NCBI RefSeq assembly: GCF_037646455.1
Contig: NZ_JBBIXN010000002.1
Coordinates: 868,001-932,000 of the forward strand
Source of the DNA: Draconibacterium mangrovi_A
GTDB lineage: Bacteria > Bacteroidota > Bacteroidia > Bacteroidales > Prolixibacteraceae
Reading direction: 5' to 3'
DNA: 64,000 nt
In this document: in pieces, positions 25,385 to 34,382 of the stretch
How the letters are laid out: each line of letters starts with the position of its first letter
Position numbering within the stretch: position 1 is the stretch's first letter
Notes under the pieces: generated by a model
What the model was told of the DNA's origin: nothing
Database searches by the model: none
The model's input: only the letters and a program-made list of their open reading frames with translations
Translations under genes and position numbers: made by a program

Positions 25385-26957
25385 CTTTAATTCTCATCTG
25401 ACTTTTCGCCGAAGAATACAATCCGTTATTTAGATCACCGTCGCAAGCCGCTAGAAGTGCTTTTTTCAGTGCCTCCAGTTTCTCCGGATAAGCCTCTGCC
25501 AGGTTGTGTTCCTCCTTAAAATCGTGGGGCAAATAATACAACTCGAAAACATCCTTCGATAGAAAAGTCCTGATTTTCCAGCCGTCGTTGGTGATAAGTG
25601 TTGGGCCGGTAAACGACGAATAAACCAAATAGTCGTGTTCTGCATTTTCCTGCTCCATTAACTCATTGTAAATCGATAGACCATCGGTAAAGACTTCTCC
25701 TTTATAACCTGTCAAATCGGCAATTGTCGGCAGCAGATCGTAGTTAGCGGTGAGTAAATTACTGGTCCGGCCGGGCTTTATTCTATCCGGCCACTGAATA
25801 AGCAGTGGCATAACAATTCCGCCCTGTAGATTACTGCGCTTCATTCCGGCACGGCCTCCGTTTCCGTCGAAAACATCACCGGCCAGTTCGCTGTAGTATT
25901 TCGAATCGAGATTGTTGAAACGTTTGCCCGTTTGCATGTTGGTATAAGGTTTTTGTACCCTCCCCTCTTGGGCGTAATAAATCTCATGTCCGTTATCCGA
26001 CGTAAAAATCACCACCGTGTTCTCCAGGATTTGCAGTCGTTTTAATTCGTCGATGATCTGACCCACGTTATCATCCAGCATTTTAACCATCGAAGCATAT
26101 TCTTTTTCTATGGGCATCAGCCGGTCGTCATTTTCAAAATCGGGATGAACAGCCGGAATGGCAACGGGCCCGTGAGGCAATTGTGTGGGAAAATACAGGA
26201 AAAATGGTCGGTTTCGATTGGCCTCAATAAAATGAAGCACACTATCCATAAAAAGCTCCTGAGAATACTTCGTTTTCCCTTCCATATTCCAGCGCTCACT
26301 GTATACTTCGGGTGTTTCCGGTTCACTCGTTTTGCCACAATCGGTTCGCGTGTTTCCTTCAATCTCGATGAGTTTGCCGTTGTGAAATAAAAACGGCGGA
26401 TAAAAACCATGAGCACGAACATGGTCGAGGTAACCAAAATACTGATCCCAGCCATGTTCCTTCATCTGTTTATCGGAAGCTGCAAAGCCCCATTCCAGTT
26501 TACCGTATTCTGCCGTTCGGTATCCGGCTTTCCGGGCGATATCCGCCATAAAATCGATGTTATCAGGCATGGGAGAAAGTGTCTTGTTGATCATCTCCTC
26601 AACCTGCTCAGGTGTGTATTCGCCCGTACTTATTTTTTTGTATATACCCGCGTCCGTTATCTCATGGCCGTCGGCATGACAATCGTGACGGCCGGTAAGC
26701 AGCGATGCCCGTGCAGGTGCACAAAGCATGCACGAATAGGCATTTTGAAAACGTATTCCGTTGCTGGCCAGTTTGTCGATATTTGGTGTTTTAATGATCT
26801 GCTGTCCTTCTGCGCCCAGCAGACCAATCCCCAGATCGTCGGCATAAATTAAAATAATATTGGGGTGTTCGGGATGTGTATTCTTTTTGCTACAGGATGT
26901 AATTCCGGTTAAAACAAAAAGCAACAGCAGATTTATCAGGTCGCGCTTAAAATTCAT
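25368..26957 (-). CDS. S1-family sulfatase lipoprotein
   Basis: 529 residues. Lipobox GITSC at about 18-22. The type I sulfatase core starts IILIYADDLGIG (metal Asp pair). The formylglycine-site motif is CAPARASLLTGRH, a CxPxR variant with Ala in place of the usual Ser, so an anaerobic or FGE-type maturase must be encoded elsewhere. TSDNGHE supplies further metal ligands. It hydrolyses sulfate esters on polysaccharides or glycans. Its neighbours (GH3, unassigned glycosidase) point to a sulfated polysaccharide such as an algal one. Substrate subfamily cannot be told. The start is 44 bases after the MDR gene's stop on the same strand. Confidence 0.92.
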   Translation of the reverse strand: MNFKRDLINLLLLFVLTGITSCSKKNTHPEHPNIILIYADDLGIGLLGAEGQQIIKTPNIDKLASNGIRFQNAYSCMLCAPARASLLTGRHDCHADGHEITDAGIYKKISTGEYTPEQVEEMINKTLSPMPDNIDFMADIARKAGYRTAEYGKLEWGFAASDKQMKEHGWDQYFGYLDHVRAHGFYPPFLFHNGKLIEIEGNTRTDCGKTSEPETPEVYSERWNMEGKTKYSQELFMDSVLHFIEANRNRPFFLYFPTQLPHGPVAIPAVHPDFENDDRLMPIEKEYASMVKMLDDNVGQIIDELKRLQILENTVVIFTSDNGHEIYYAQEGRVQKPYTNMQTGKRFNNLDSKYYSELAGDVFDGNGGRAGMKRSNLQGGIVMPLLIQWPDRIKPGRTSNLLTANYDLLPTIADLTGYKGEVFTDGLSIYNELMEQENAEHDYLVYSSFTGPTLITNDGWKIRTFLSKDVFELYYLPHDFKEEHNLAEAYPEKLEALKKALLAACDGDLNNGLYSSAKSQMRIKVNDQK

Positions 26958-27001
26958 TCACTTATCAGGTTTACAAACCAGGTATTGAAGATAGGTAATT
27001 C

Positions 27002-27943
27002 TTAAGCAATGGCGATGATAACGTTGCCTTTCTTGTGCCCGGCATCCACATAACGATGCGCCTCAACCATTTCCTCCAGCTTGTAAGTTCTATCGATCAC
27101 CGGCCTCAGTTTACCTTCTTCCACCATTTTATTAAGCAGCTCCAGATCGGCAATAGTAGCATTCGGACTACCTTCATCCACCGAGACATAAGTTCCATTA
27201 ACCGTCGACGCTTTACGGCATTGCTGCTTAAAGTCCGAATCTTTCCAGGTACCAACCGCGTCGAGCATAAAGTCGAAATCATTTCCTGCAGTTGACGGAT
27301 CATCTTTGGTGTAATCCAAAACAGCATCGGCTCCAAGCGATTTTACCAATTCCAGGTTGTTGGTGCTGCAAACACCAGTCACTTCCGTGCCAAAATACTT
27401 TGACAGCTGAACTGCTGCAGTACCGATGGCCCCCGACGCGCCATACACCAACACCTTTTTACGTTGTTGTATTTTTCCTTTTCTTAGGTAGAGAAGTGCC
27501 ATCAAAGCTCCGTAAGGGATAGCAGCGGCTCCTTCGAAACCAAGCATTTCTGGTTTCTTTACAATTGTGCTGTTTTCCGTCAGGCATTTGTATTCAGCGT
27601 ATGTTCCAAAGCGGATGGTAAAATCGTCCTTCACGGTCCAGCCATACACCGCATCTCCCGTTTGAAAACGTGTGACTTGTTTCCCTACTTCTTCAACCGT
27701 TCCGGATACGATCATTCCCAGCACCGGGTTCCTTGGCTTTTTAAATCCAAGTACGAGACCCATCAGAATTCCCCGCGGCGAACGACGTGGAAGTTTAAAA
27801 CCACGAACGATACAATCGCTGGCTGTTACAGCGGTTGCCCGCATCTTTATCAGTACCTCATTGTCTTTAGGTAAAGGTTTTTCCACTTGAGTTAGCCGGA
27901 GCACTTCAGGCCCGCCGTATCGGGTACATTCAATGGCCTTCAT
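27002..27943 (-). CDS. Zinc-free MDR oxidoreductase (quinone-reductase-like)
   Basis: 313 residues of the medium-chain dehydrogenase/reductase fold. N-terminal MKAIECTRYGGPEVLRL, then AAAIPYGALMALLYL and the nucleotide-binding loop VYGASGAIGTAAVQL. The Zn-ligand Cys cluster is absent, as in NADPH:quinone reductases. The end, AHRYVDAGHKKGNVII, matches the paralogue at 43575-44552 (AHAYVDTGHKKGHVVI). It uses NADPH to reduce quinones or enones. The substrate is unknown. Same strand as the sulfatase but no functional link is evident. Confidence 0.88.
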   Translation of the reverse strand: MKAIECTRYGGPEVLRLTQVEKPLPKDNEVLIKMRATAVTASDCIVRGFKLPRRSPRGILMGLVLGFKKPRNPVLGMIVSGTVEEVGKQVTRFQTGDAVYGWTVKDDFTIRFGTYAEYKCLTENSTIVKKPEMLGFEGAAAIPYGALMALLYLRKGKIQQRKKVLVYGASGAIGTAAVQLSKYFGTEVTGVCSTNNLELVKSLGADAVLDYTKDDPSTAGNDFDFMLDAVGTWKDSDFKQQCRKASTVNGTYVSVDEGSPNATIADLELLNKMVEEGKLRPVIDRTYKLEEMVEAHRYVDAGHKKGNVIIAIA

Positions 27944-28034
27944 TATTTGGTATTTTTCGCTTTATTCCCCGCTGCCGCGCAGTTGCACCTAAACTCCCAA
28001 TAATTTAAAAAATCAGGTTTCAGGCGTTTTCATT

Positions 28035-28589
28035 TTACTTTGAATCAAATCTTACTATTGGTGGATCCCATGTTGAAGCATTACCGGTAATACCGCGAGT
28101 ATAACTGATAACTTCCATCCATTCCGGAGAAACTTTAATTAAAAGATAATCCTCCGTTTTGTTCTGATAAAAAGCGTTCCATTCCTCTTTCCATCTTTTT
28201 TCTTTTTCCGATTCGTCATTCACAAGTTGAGCTTTCCCATGAATGGTAACATAGCCTGATTCATCGCTGGCCAAATAATATAAAGTTACCATGGGATTAT
28301 TTTTAATCTGGATTACTTTTCTGCTTCTGGTGTTGGTTCCAAACCAAACGGTAAAATCATTTTCGGGAAGAAACGGGTCCATGGTTCTGGCCGCGGGACT
28401 TCCTTCTTTGTCGACAGTTATTAGTGCACAGGTATTGGCAGAAGTCATAATTTCCCGTGCTGCATTCATTAATTCATCTCTTTGCGAATCCTCTGACGCT
28501 GATGTTTGACTGAAGCCGGGAAAAGAGAATAAAAGCAGCATTACAAATGATAGCCAAATTGATTTTTTAAAATGTTTCATTTTCCTCAT
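28035..28589 (-). CDS. Exported PPOX-fold (FMN-binding split barrel) protein
   Basis: 184 residues. A signal peptide (about 1-28, ending GFSQT) precedes a pyridoxamine-5'-phosphate-oxidase-like split barrel: TCALITVDKEGSPAARTM, FTVWFGTNTRSRKVIQI, NNPMVTLYY and a GYVTIHGKAQLV strand. This 'general stress protein 26' type usually binds FMN or F420 in the cytosol, so an exported form is unusual. The start taken is the first ATG. An internal ATG three codons on (MKHFKK) has GAGG close before it and is an alternative. The next gene on the strand lies 20 bases upstream of the start side, so they may be cotranscribed. Confidence 0.82.
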   Translation of the reverse strand: MRKMKHFKKSIWLSFVMLLLFSFPGFSQTSASEDSQRDELMNAAREIMTSANTCALITVDKEGSPAARTMDPFLPENDFTVWFGTNTRSRKVIQIKNNPMVTLYYLASDESGYVTIHGKAQLVNDESEKEKRWKEEWNAFYQNKTEDYLLIKVSPEWMEVISYTRGITGNASTWDPPIVRFDSK

Positions 28590-28608
28590 TTTTTGTTATT
28601 AATCGATT

Positions 28609-29106
28609 TTACTGCATTCTAATATTATTGTTTCTTTTATATAAATACCTCATTTGGGGAAGTAAAGCAAGGATAATAATTAAAATCGCATAAAACATAT
28701 AAAACGTTTGTAACCAATGTACGGTTCCCTCCAGAAATATTAATTCGATATGTATCCAGCCAATTAGCGCAAAAGCAACATATATGCTATAAGTCCATGC
28801 CCAGTGCATATCGTTAAATATGTTGGTTTTCTCAGCTAGTTTGCATTTAGTTTTTTTTAATAAAGCAATTATCAGCAAAGCTGGTATAATTCCCAGTACG
28901 GCGAATAAAATAATTCCTGGTATTAGAAAACTATCGAAAGGCATATTCTTGAATTCAGACAATGGAAGCCCCATCAATTCACCCGATGGAGAGATTATAA
29001 GCACTATTCCTCCGCCAAGTGCACCGAATGCCAGAAATCCTAATACAATTAAAAAGATATTTCGTACTTCCTTTATTCTGTGAATATTAATTTCTGATCT
29101 TTCCAT
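28609..29106 (-). CDS. Four-helix integral membrane protein, unknown function
   Basis: 165 residues from ATG 29104-29106 (MERSEINIHRIKEV). The frame opens 15 codons earlier but that stretch is not protein-like. Four hydrophobic helices (GFLAFGALGGGIVLI, GIILFAVLGIIPALLII, a WTYSIYVAFALIGWI helix and FYMFYAILIIILALLP) cover most of the protein. No family was recognised. It lies just upstream of the PPOX-fold gene on the same strand. Confidence 0.65.
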   Translation of the reverse strand: MERSEINIHRIKEVRNIFLIVLGFLAFGALGGGIVLIISPSGELMGLPLSEFKNMPFDSFLIPGIILFAVLGIIPALLIIALLKKTKCKLAEKTNIFNDMHWAWTYSIYVAFALIGWIHIELIFLEGTVHWLQTFYMFYAILIIILALLPQMRYLYKRNNNIRMQ

Positions 29107-29226
29107 TTGCCTTTTATTTAAATGGTTTATAACGTGTGTGGAACCCAACAAGTTGGGTTATTGCCCTATTATAGGGTTGGGTTATAACGCCAATTCGATG
29201 GTGAAAACCGCCTTCTCGGTTTCAAT

Positions 29227-31740
29227 CTATTCAGGTGCTTCGCCCGCGATAGGAGGAACATTATACTTGGCTGTCCGTTCATCTTTGATCACACCCGACC
29301 AGTTCAGACCAAACGCAAAATCGTAGCTGTTGCCATCGCTGTCGACATAACATTCCATATCCCGTGGCACATCTTCAAATTGTGCCTCAACAGTCTCCAT
29401 ATTTGCCGGCATTTGAAGTGGTAGCAATCCGGACGGCTCCGCTTCTCCGGAGATAATCTCCAGGAAAACTTCATCGGGAAGCCAGGCAGTTCGTCCTCCG
29501 CCAAATCCCATGACTATAGCATCCACTTCTTTTTCAAACTCTCCCAAAACCATCGGGCTCGATGCGTCAAGAGCAACAATGACCTTAGTGGCAACAGAGG
29601 CAGTGTTCAGCACGAGATCCAGGTGACTTTCATTTCTGATGATCCCGGTTCTGCTGAAATAGGAACGATTCTCTTTCTTCAGTTTCTTTGCTTCGCCATC
29701 TTCCGAATTTTCTGTTACTTCAATCATATCTCCTCCGAGCGACTCCTTACGTACAAATTCTGAATTGGCAGTGTAAGGTCGATATTGCAGCGAAATTGGA
29801 AGGTAGGTATACTTCTTTCGCTGCTCCTCGATATCATCAGGTTCCCGGCCATCATCCCGCATACCTCCGGATTCGTCGAAGGTTGGATTCCCGTTTTGAG
29901 GACTGGTGATCCGGACAATAGCAAAATCACATTCAGCTATTTCTTCTTTCGATGCTCGTATGATGTCTTGTGCCGATAAGGTTGGATTGCCTCTGTGATC
30001 TGCCGGGCCGGTATATTGATCGGCCAGTTTATCAGTCAGAACATCGTAATACCTGCCCGCAGTTTCAAGATCAAATCCGGGTTTGGCTGATGCCGGTGTC
30101 TTTCTCCAGCCACCTGTAGCTGCTGTATATAATCTTGGGATATACACTTTAGGTTTATTTTCACCTGCCGAGGCTTTGTGAATAATACCACCATGATTTT
30201 TCAGCATCACTACTGATTTAAGGTGTGCCTGGTGCGCTGCTGCTTCATGCTCCGGTTTTTTGTAGGTGGATTCGGCTACTTCAAGACTTAAATATGGATT
30301 GTCGACAATACCGATATTGAGGTGGGTCCGGAGTATCCGTTCCGTCGACTTTCTCATGATCTCCCCTATCTGCTTTTTCCCAAGTTGTGTAACACCCAAT
30401 TCATAGGCTTCCATAACCAATTCAATACTTTTCTCTCTGTCGCTGCCTTCGCCCCCAAAGGCATCGCATCCGGCGGTTAGGATGGCCAGTCTTTTTTCAA
30501 CCGGTGTCAAATCTTCAACTCCGTAGTTCTTACTGGTGAGAATGCCGAAGTCGGTTAAGATATAACCGTCCCAGCCGTACTTTTCGCGCAACAAATGATT
30601 GATTTTATAATGGCTGTAACTCGAGCCGACACGCTCTCCACCCACCGGAGATCCATCTGCTTCAATACCTATAGAATAGTTGGTCATGGCTGCCGAAACC
30701 GTTTTGGTTTTCCCCGGCAAATCCATACAGGCAAGAAAAGGCAAAACATGCGTAAAAAACTGACCACCGGGAAAAACGTTGTATGCTCCGTCTCGTGTAT
30801 GCGACTCTCGACCACCTTCGGCAGCACCGTCTCCCGAAAAGTGTTTCATCTGGTTGTTTACACTGTGTTTGCCCCACCCCAGGTCATTTCCTTCTTTATC
30901 GTAGGTCGATTGCCAGCCGTTAATTATCGCCCTGGCCATATCCATCGACAGTGCAGGATCTTCACCGAAGGTGCCGGGAATACGTTTCCATCGAGGCTCT
31001 GTTGCCAGGTCCATTTGTGTGGCTACCTGCATCGATATTCCCATGGCCCGCCATTCTTCCGACATCATTCTGCCATATTGCGCTCCGATTTCGGGATCGA
31101 ATGTTGCCGCCAAAGCCAGATTGCTTGGCCAGTTGGAAACGTCTCCTGAGCGGGGATCATCTATCCAAACCACAGGGATACAGACAATATTATCAAGGCT
31201 TTCAATGTATTCCTGCACCATATTGTTCCAATTCACCTTTGTCCTGGCATCAGCCGACCCTCCTCGAGGTGCCCGTAGTTGCCTGTAACCAAGATCAAGG
31301 GAATTTTTTATGATGGTATCCAACGAATCAGGATTGACTCTCCATCCACCAAAAGGATTCATTTTCATGCCCATCATCTGCTCTACCGGGATCTCTTCCA
31401 CCATAGCTTTTGCACGTGTTTCAAAGTCGACGCGCCAGTCTTCAAACTGATCAAGCAAATTATTTCGGTTGAGGTCTTTGAAAGCATATCCGTCAACCTG
31501 GATAAGCTTTAGTCCGGATTTTTTTGAATATCCGATGGTAGTCCCTTCTTCATTACTTACGCGGATCCAACCATCGGGAGTTTGCGATTCCGACCACTTG
31601 AGATTTCCCGATCCCAGTGGTTCAGGTTCAACCGGATAATTTACTGATTTACTGCAGGAAAAAAATAAAGTTGTAACCACCAGAAAAATCAACAGACGGA
31701 AAAATTCTATTGACCCATTCGATTTTTTAGTTAGGTTCAT
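29227..31740 (-). CDS. GH3-family glycosidase lipoprotein
   Basis: 837 residues from ATG 31738-31740, chosen because GAGGAG lies 9 bases before it and a lipoprotein signal (LFFSCS) follows. The frame extends 36 codons further without support. GH3 features: WSESQTPDGW opening, MKHFSGDGAAEGGRESH, and YILTDFGILTSKNYG with the likely nucleophile Asp near residue 395, then the alpha/beta C-terminal domain (VVMLKNHGG; AIVMGFGGG). It belongs to the branch that opens with long N-terminal extensions and hydrolyses beta-glucosides. It is far from the first GH3 in sequence, so not a recent duplicate. It appears to be transcribed alone. Confidence 0.88.
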   Translation of the reverse strand: MNLTKKSNGSIEFFRLLIFLVVTTLFFSCSKSVNYPVEPEPLGSGNLKWSESQTPDGWIRVSNEEGTTIGYSKKSGLKLIQVDGYAFKDLNRNNLLDQFEDWRVDFETRAKAMVEEIPVEQMMGMKMNPFGGWRVNPDSLDTIIKNSLDLGYRQLRAPRGGSADARTKVNWNNMVQEYIESLDNIVCIPVVWIDDPRSGDVSNWPSNLALAATFDPEIGAQYGRMMSEEWRAMGISMQVATQMDLATEPRWKRIPGTFGEDPALSMDMARAIINGWQSTYDKEGNDLGWGKHSVNNQMKHFSGDGAAEGGRESHTRDGAYNVFPGGQFFTHVLPFLACMDLPGKTKTVSAAMTNYSIGIEADGSPVGGERVGSSYSHYKINHLLREKYGWDGYILTDFGILTSKNYGVEDLTPVEKRLAILTAGCDAFGGEGSDREKSIELVMEAYELGVTQLGKKQIGEIMRKSTERILRTHLNIGIVDNPYLSLEVAESTYKKPEHEAAAHQAHLKSVVMLKNHGGIIHKASAGENKPKVYIPRLYTAATGGWRKTPASAKPGFDLETAGRYYDVLTDKLADQYTGPADHRGNPTLSAQDIIRASKEEIAECDFAIVRITSPQNGNPTFDESGGMRDDGREPDDIEEQRKKYTYLPISLQYRPYTANSEFVRKESLGGDMIEVTENSEDGEAKKLKKENRSYFSRTGIIRNESHLDLVLNTASVATKVIVALDASSPMVLGEFEKEVDAIVMGFGGGRTAWLPDEVFLEIISGEAEPSGLLPLQMPANMETVEAQFEDVPRDMECYVDSDGNSYDFAFGLNWSGVIKDERTAKYNVPPIAGEAPE

Positions 31741-31921
31741 TGGTTTATCTCCTCTTGTTACGCGATTATGTTTGAACGCGAAAACCTTTAAAAAAAGCCA
31801 GGTTTTTGTTTTGCTATTAAAGGTAAAAACAAAATTTATGGTTAACAATAATGCGGCAGTAATATTTTCTGTTAGTTACTGATAATTAATCGATTTGGGT
31901 ATTTCGAAGTTGATTATTGCC

Positions 31922-31959
31922 GGCGCGGATTTATAATCTGAGCCTCAGCCTATGGCTGA
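31922..31959. repeat. Double-hairpin repeat element, copy 1
   Basis: Two adjoining hairpins: GGCGCGGAT pairs with ATCTGAGCC (one mismatch, one wobble), then TCAGCC pairs perfectly with GGCTGA around a TAT loop. A second element at 32079-32117 has the same two hairpins in the opposite order, i.e. inverted. Extragenic palindromic repeats of this kind are scattered in Bacteroidota genomes. Confidence 0.55.
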
Positions 31960-32078
31960 CAATTTAGTATTTAAATTCTTACAGATTGCTCCAGTTACAG
32001 CGGGATAACTATTGGAAGGCACGAGCGAAGATATTATTTGGTTGCAAATTTTAACCCGATCATTTCAACTGTCTGTTT

Positions 32079-32117
32079 CTGGTCCTACGGCCAGGGCACG
32101 GATTCCAAATCCGCGCC
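32079..32117. repeat. Double-hairpin repeat element, copy 2 (inverted)
   Basis: CTGGTC pairs with GGCCAG around CTAC, then GGCACGGAT pairs with ATCCGCGCC around TCCAA (one mismatch). The order is the reverse of the copy at 31922-31959. The rest of 31741-32211 (470 bases between the GH3 start and the next gene) shows no coding sequence. It should carry the GH3 promoter. Confidence 0.6.
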
Positions 32118-32211
32118 AGCGGTGGACACAGTTGGCGAACCACCGAGCCCCGCCCTGCAATATGTACTTTGTTCCGCATCATTTTCAATTTTTACAATTT
32201 AATCACAACTA

Positions 32212-32829
32212 TTAAAATCTTTTAAAAATTCTTTTTGTTTTTAAATCAACTAATTGACGGTCATTGTCCGGTGAAAACACAAATAGATCAGGTCTGTTTT
32301 TATACTCATTATCAGTCTCGAATATATAATTCTCGAATTTTATTGAGTCATTGATAATTTTATATTCTCCAAAAAAGTCAAAAATGATTTTACCTCCTTC
32401 TGCGAATTCTTTGTATTTGAAGATTCCATTAATTAGTCGTAACTCGATATAACCATTTTCTTTTGTCGAATAATATATTTTCCCGACTGAATTGTCATAC
32501 TTTGAAAAATGGCTTTTAACTCTATTTTTTTCTGGTTTCTTAATCAAATAAATAAGTTTCAATTCATTTCCAATTTCTTGCCTTGGATCCTCTGTTCCGA
32601 GCTTCTTAAAGTCAACAAAATAGTTGTTATCTATAGAGTAAACATATTTAATTCTTCGACTGTAACTTTGTACTTGTTCATTCGGAAATATCTCAATTAC
32701 TTTTCCGGAAATCTCACCAGTTCTTCCCATTAAGAACGTTTGTGTTCCAAATCCAGTCCAACCTGTAAATGCCAGTACTGAACCAAATAAAACTCCTAAA
32801 GTCCAAAGATTTATATTTCCTTTTCGCAT
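32212..32829 (-). CDS. Hypothetical membrane-anchored protein
   Basis: 205 residues with one N-terminal membrane helix (LWTLGVLFGSVLAFTGWTG) and a polar, beta-rich remainder (SGKVIEIFPNEQVQSY, YVYSIDNNYFVDFKK). The segment after the helix resembles the small beta domain of DUF3592-like proteins, which is only a suggestion. The low GC content and AAA/ATT-rich codon use differ from the carotenoid and GH regions and suggest acquisition. No function assigned. Confidence 0.55.
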   Translation of the reverse strand: MRKGNINLWTLGVLFGSVLAFTGWTGFGTQTFLMGRTGEISGKVIEIFPNEQVQSYSRRIKYVYSIDNNYFVDFKKLGTEDPRQEIGNELKLIYLIKKPEKNRVKSHFSKYDNSVGKIYYSTKENGYIELRLINGIFKYKEFAEGGKIIFDFFGEYKIINDSIKFENYIFETDNEYKNRPDLFVFSPDNDRQLVDLKTKRIFKRF

Positions 32830-32989
32830 CTATATTAAAATTGTTTGTAACAGGTTGCTTACAAGCCGCCGGGGCGGATTTACCTTTCTCAGTTAGCTTA
32901 ACATCGAATATGCCCTGCTATGTGTAACTTGTTGTGCATAGTTTTTACATCTATGTCATTAGACTTTTCAGTCATTTTCTTTCATCAAT

Positions 32990-33400
32990 TTATTTAAGTT
33001 TGGATTGGTAAATGCCTTTTTCTTCATTATATAAATCGCATGTTATTGAAAATGAATATGCTTTTTCATTTGGACCCATATTTCTCCCATGAGGATGAAA
33101 AAATTGTACTGTCCAAAATGTATTTGTCTCACCTGATTTTATACTGAATCCACTCAGTTTATAATAATTATTAACATACATAACGGCGTCTATATAATCG
33201 AAAGTGTCTTTATTCGTAAATATGATTTTTTCGTTATCCAGCCTTACACTAGCTTTGAGTTTTACATAGCTTTTTTCTCCTTTTGAGTTCTTTTTTATGA
33301 TTAAACCAATAAAAACACTAATTATAAGTACAACAAGAAATAACAATATATAACCACGTTTTTTACTTTCATTACTTGTAAAAAGTAAGTCGTTTTTCAT
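32990..33400 (-). CDS. Hypothetical small membrane-anchored protein
   Basis: 136 residues. One membrane helix (YILLFLVVLIISVFIGLII) follows a charged N-terminus, then a beta-rich domain with the segments LKASVRLDNEKIIFTNKD and TFWTVQFFHPHG. Low GC, flanked by non-coding AT-rich gaps of 100-160 bases. No family recognised, and it has no operon-like spacing with its neighbours. Confidence 0.5.
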   Translation of the reverse strand: MKNDLLFTSNESKKRGYILLFLVVLIISVFIGLIIKKNSKGEKSYVKLKASVRLDNEKIIFTNKDTFDYIDAVMYVNNYYKLSGFSIKSGETNTFWTVQFFHPHGRNMGPNEKAYSFSITCDLYNEEKGIYQSKLK

Positions 33401-33500
33401 ATTTCACAATTATATAAGTTTGCTTTAGTTGAAACAGTTACACACTAACTGAATACACAGAATCTTAGCTAAATCTTTCGAACTCTGCTTTATCATTTTT

Positions 33501-34382
33501 TTATCTCGATGGTGGTGGTAGTGGTGGAGGTGGTGCGGCCGCTGAAGGTGGTGGTGGTAATTTTTTGTCAGTTGATTTCTTTCCATTTTCAAAAAAGGCA
33601 ATCATTTCCGATGCATTATTTCCCACTTTTAATATTGTTCCATTTTCATCTACAATTAAATGGGTTGGAAAGGCATTCAAGTATAATTTTTTCAAGATAT
33701 ACTCCTCTTGATTGGGAACTACTTTATATTCAAACTCCTTTTGTTGTATAAATTTCTCTAATTCCGATTTAGAATCCAACGCTAAACTCAGGAAAATGAT
33801 GTCGTTTCTATCTTTGTATTTATCTACAAATTCATTCAGTTCCGGAAATTCAGCTACACAAGCTTTGCAATTGATAAACCATGTTTTTAAAATTAACGTT
33901 TTTCCTTTTGTATTTTCGTTGTTGTAGACGTTTCCGTCCAAGTCGGTAAAGTTAAATTCAGGAAGTGGCGCCCCTTCCATTTCATATAAACCGTAGATTA
34001 TAGTTGATTCATTTTTTATTGTGCCTCCAATTCTTTTGTCGGCATTAACGTCAAGCTTATATAGTTTATATATTTCTACTTTACTGTCAGATTTTATTTT
34101 TAGAGGAATGTAATTGCCGGTAATTAACTCTTTCAAAAATTGTTTTTTGTCAATCGTGTCCGACTGTTCGTCTAATCCTGTGAAATCTGATGACAAAGAA
34201 ATGTTATATGAATAGTAAGTCCACCATTTTATGAAATCAGAATTAAGTTCACTGATCTCGACTTTAGGTTCAAGAGTTTCAACCTTTTCTGTTAATTGAG
34301 TTTTTTTTGAATTTTCGTTGCAGGAAAAGACAAAAAATGAAAGCAGGAATGGTATAAGAAAGAGAATAAGTAATTTTTTCAT
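33501..34382 (-). CDS. TlpA/AhpC-type thioredoxin-like lipoprotein with polyproline tail
   Basis: 293 residues. Lipobox VFSC at about 18-21. A polar linker region follows, then a thioredoxin-fold domain from about residue 140: FTDLDGNVYN, LKTWFINCKACVAEFPELN with the CxxC pair C172/C175, and NAFPTHLIVDENG containing the cis-Pro. It ends in KLPPPPSAAAPPPP and further prolines, an unusual tail that may cross or bind cell-wall material. Such lipoproteins act as disulfide or thiol reductases in the periplasm. Low-GC context. No partner gene adjacent. Confidence 0.78.
   Translation of the reverse strand: MKKLLILFLIPFLLSFFVFSCNENSKKTQLTEKVETLEPKVEISELNSDFIKWWTYYSYNISLSSDFTGLDEQSDTIDKKQFLKELITGNYIPLKIKSDSKVEIYKLYKLDVNADKRIGGTIKNESTIIYGLYEMEGAPLPEFNFTDLDGNVYNNENTKGKTLILKTWFINCKACVAEFPELNEFVDKYKDRNDIIFLSLALDSKSELEKFIQQKEFEYKVVPNQEEYILKKLYLNAFPTHLIVDENGTILKVGNNASEMIAFFENGKKSTDKKLPPPPSAAAPPPPLPPPSR

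Noticed and set aside
31741..31848. Longer start for the second GH3 gene
   Set aside because: The extra 36 codons have no Shine-Dalgarno and place the lipoprotein signal internally. ATG 31740 has GAGGAG and a lipobox.
32830..32989. Integron attC-like arms around the hypothetical gene (AACAGGTTGC and GTAACTTGTT)
   Set aside because: The arms pair only weakly, the core GTTRRRY is absent and there is no integrase gene in the window.
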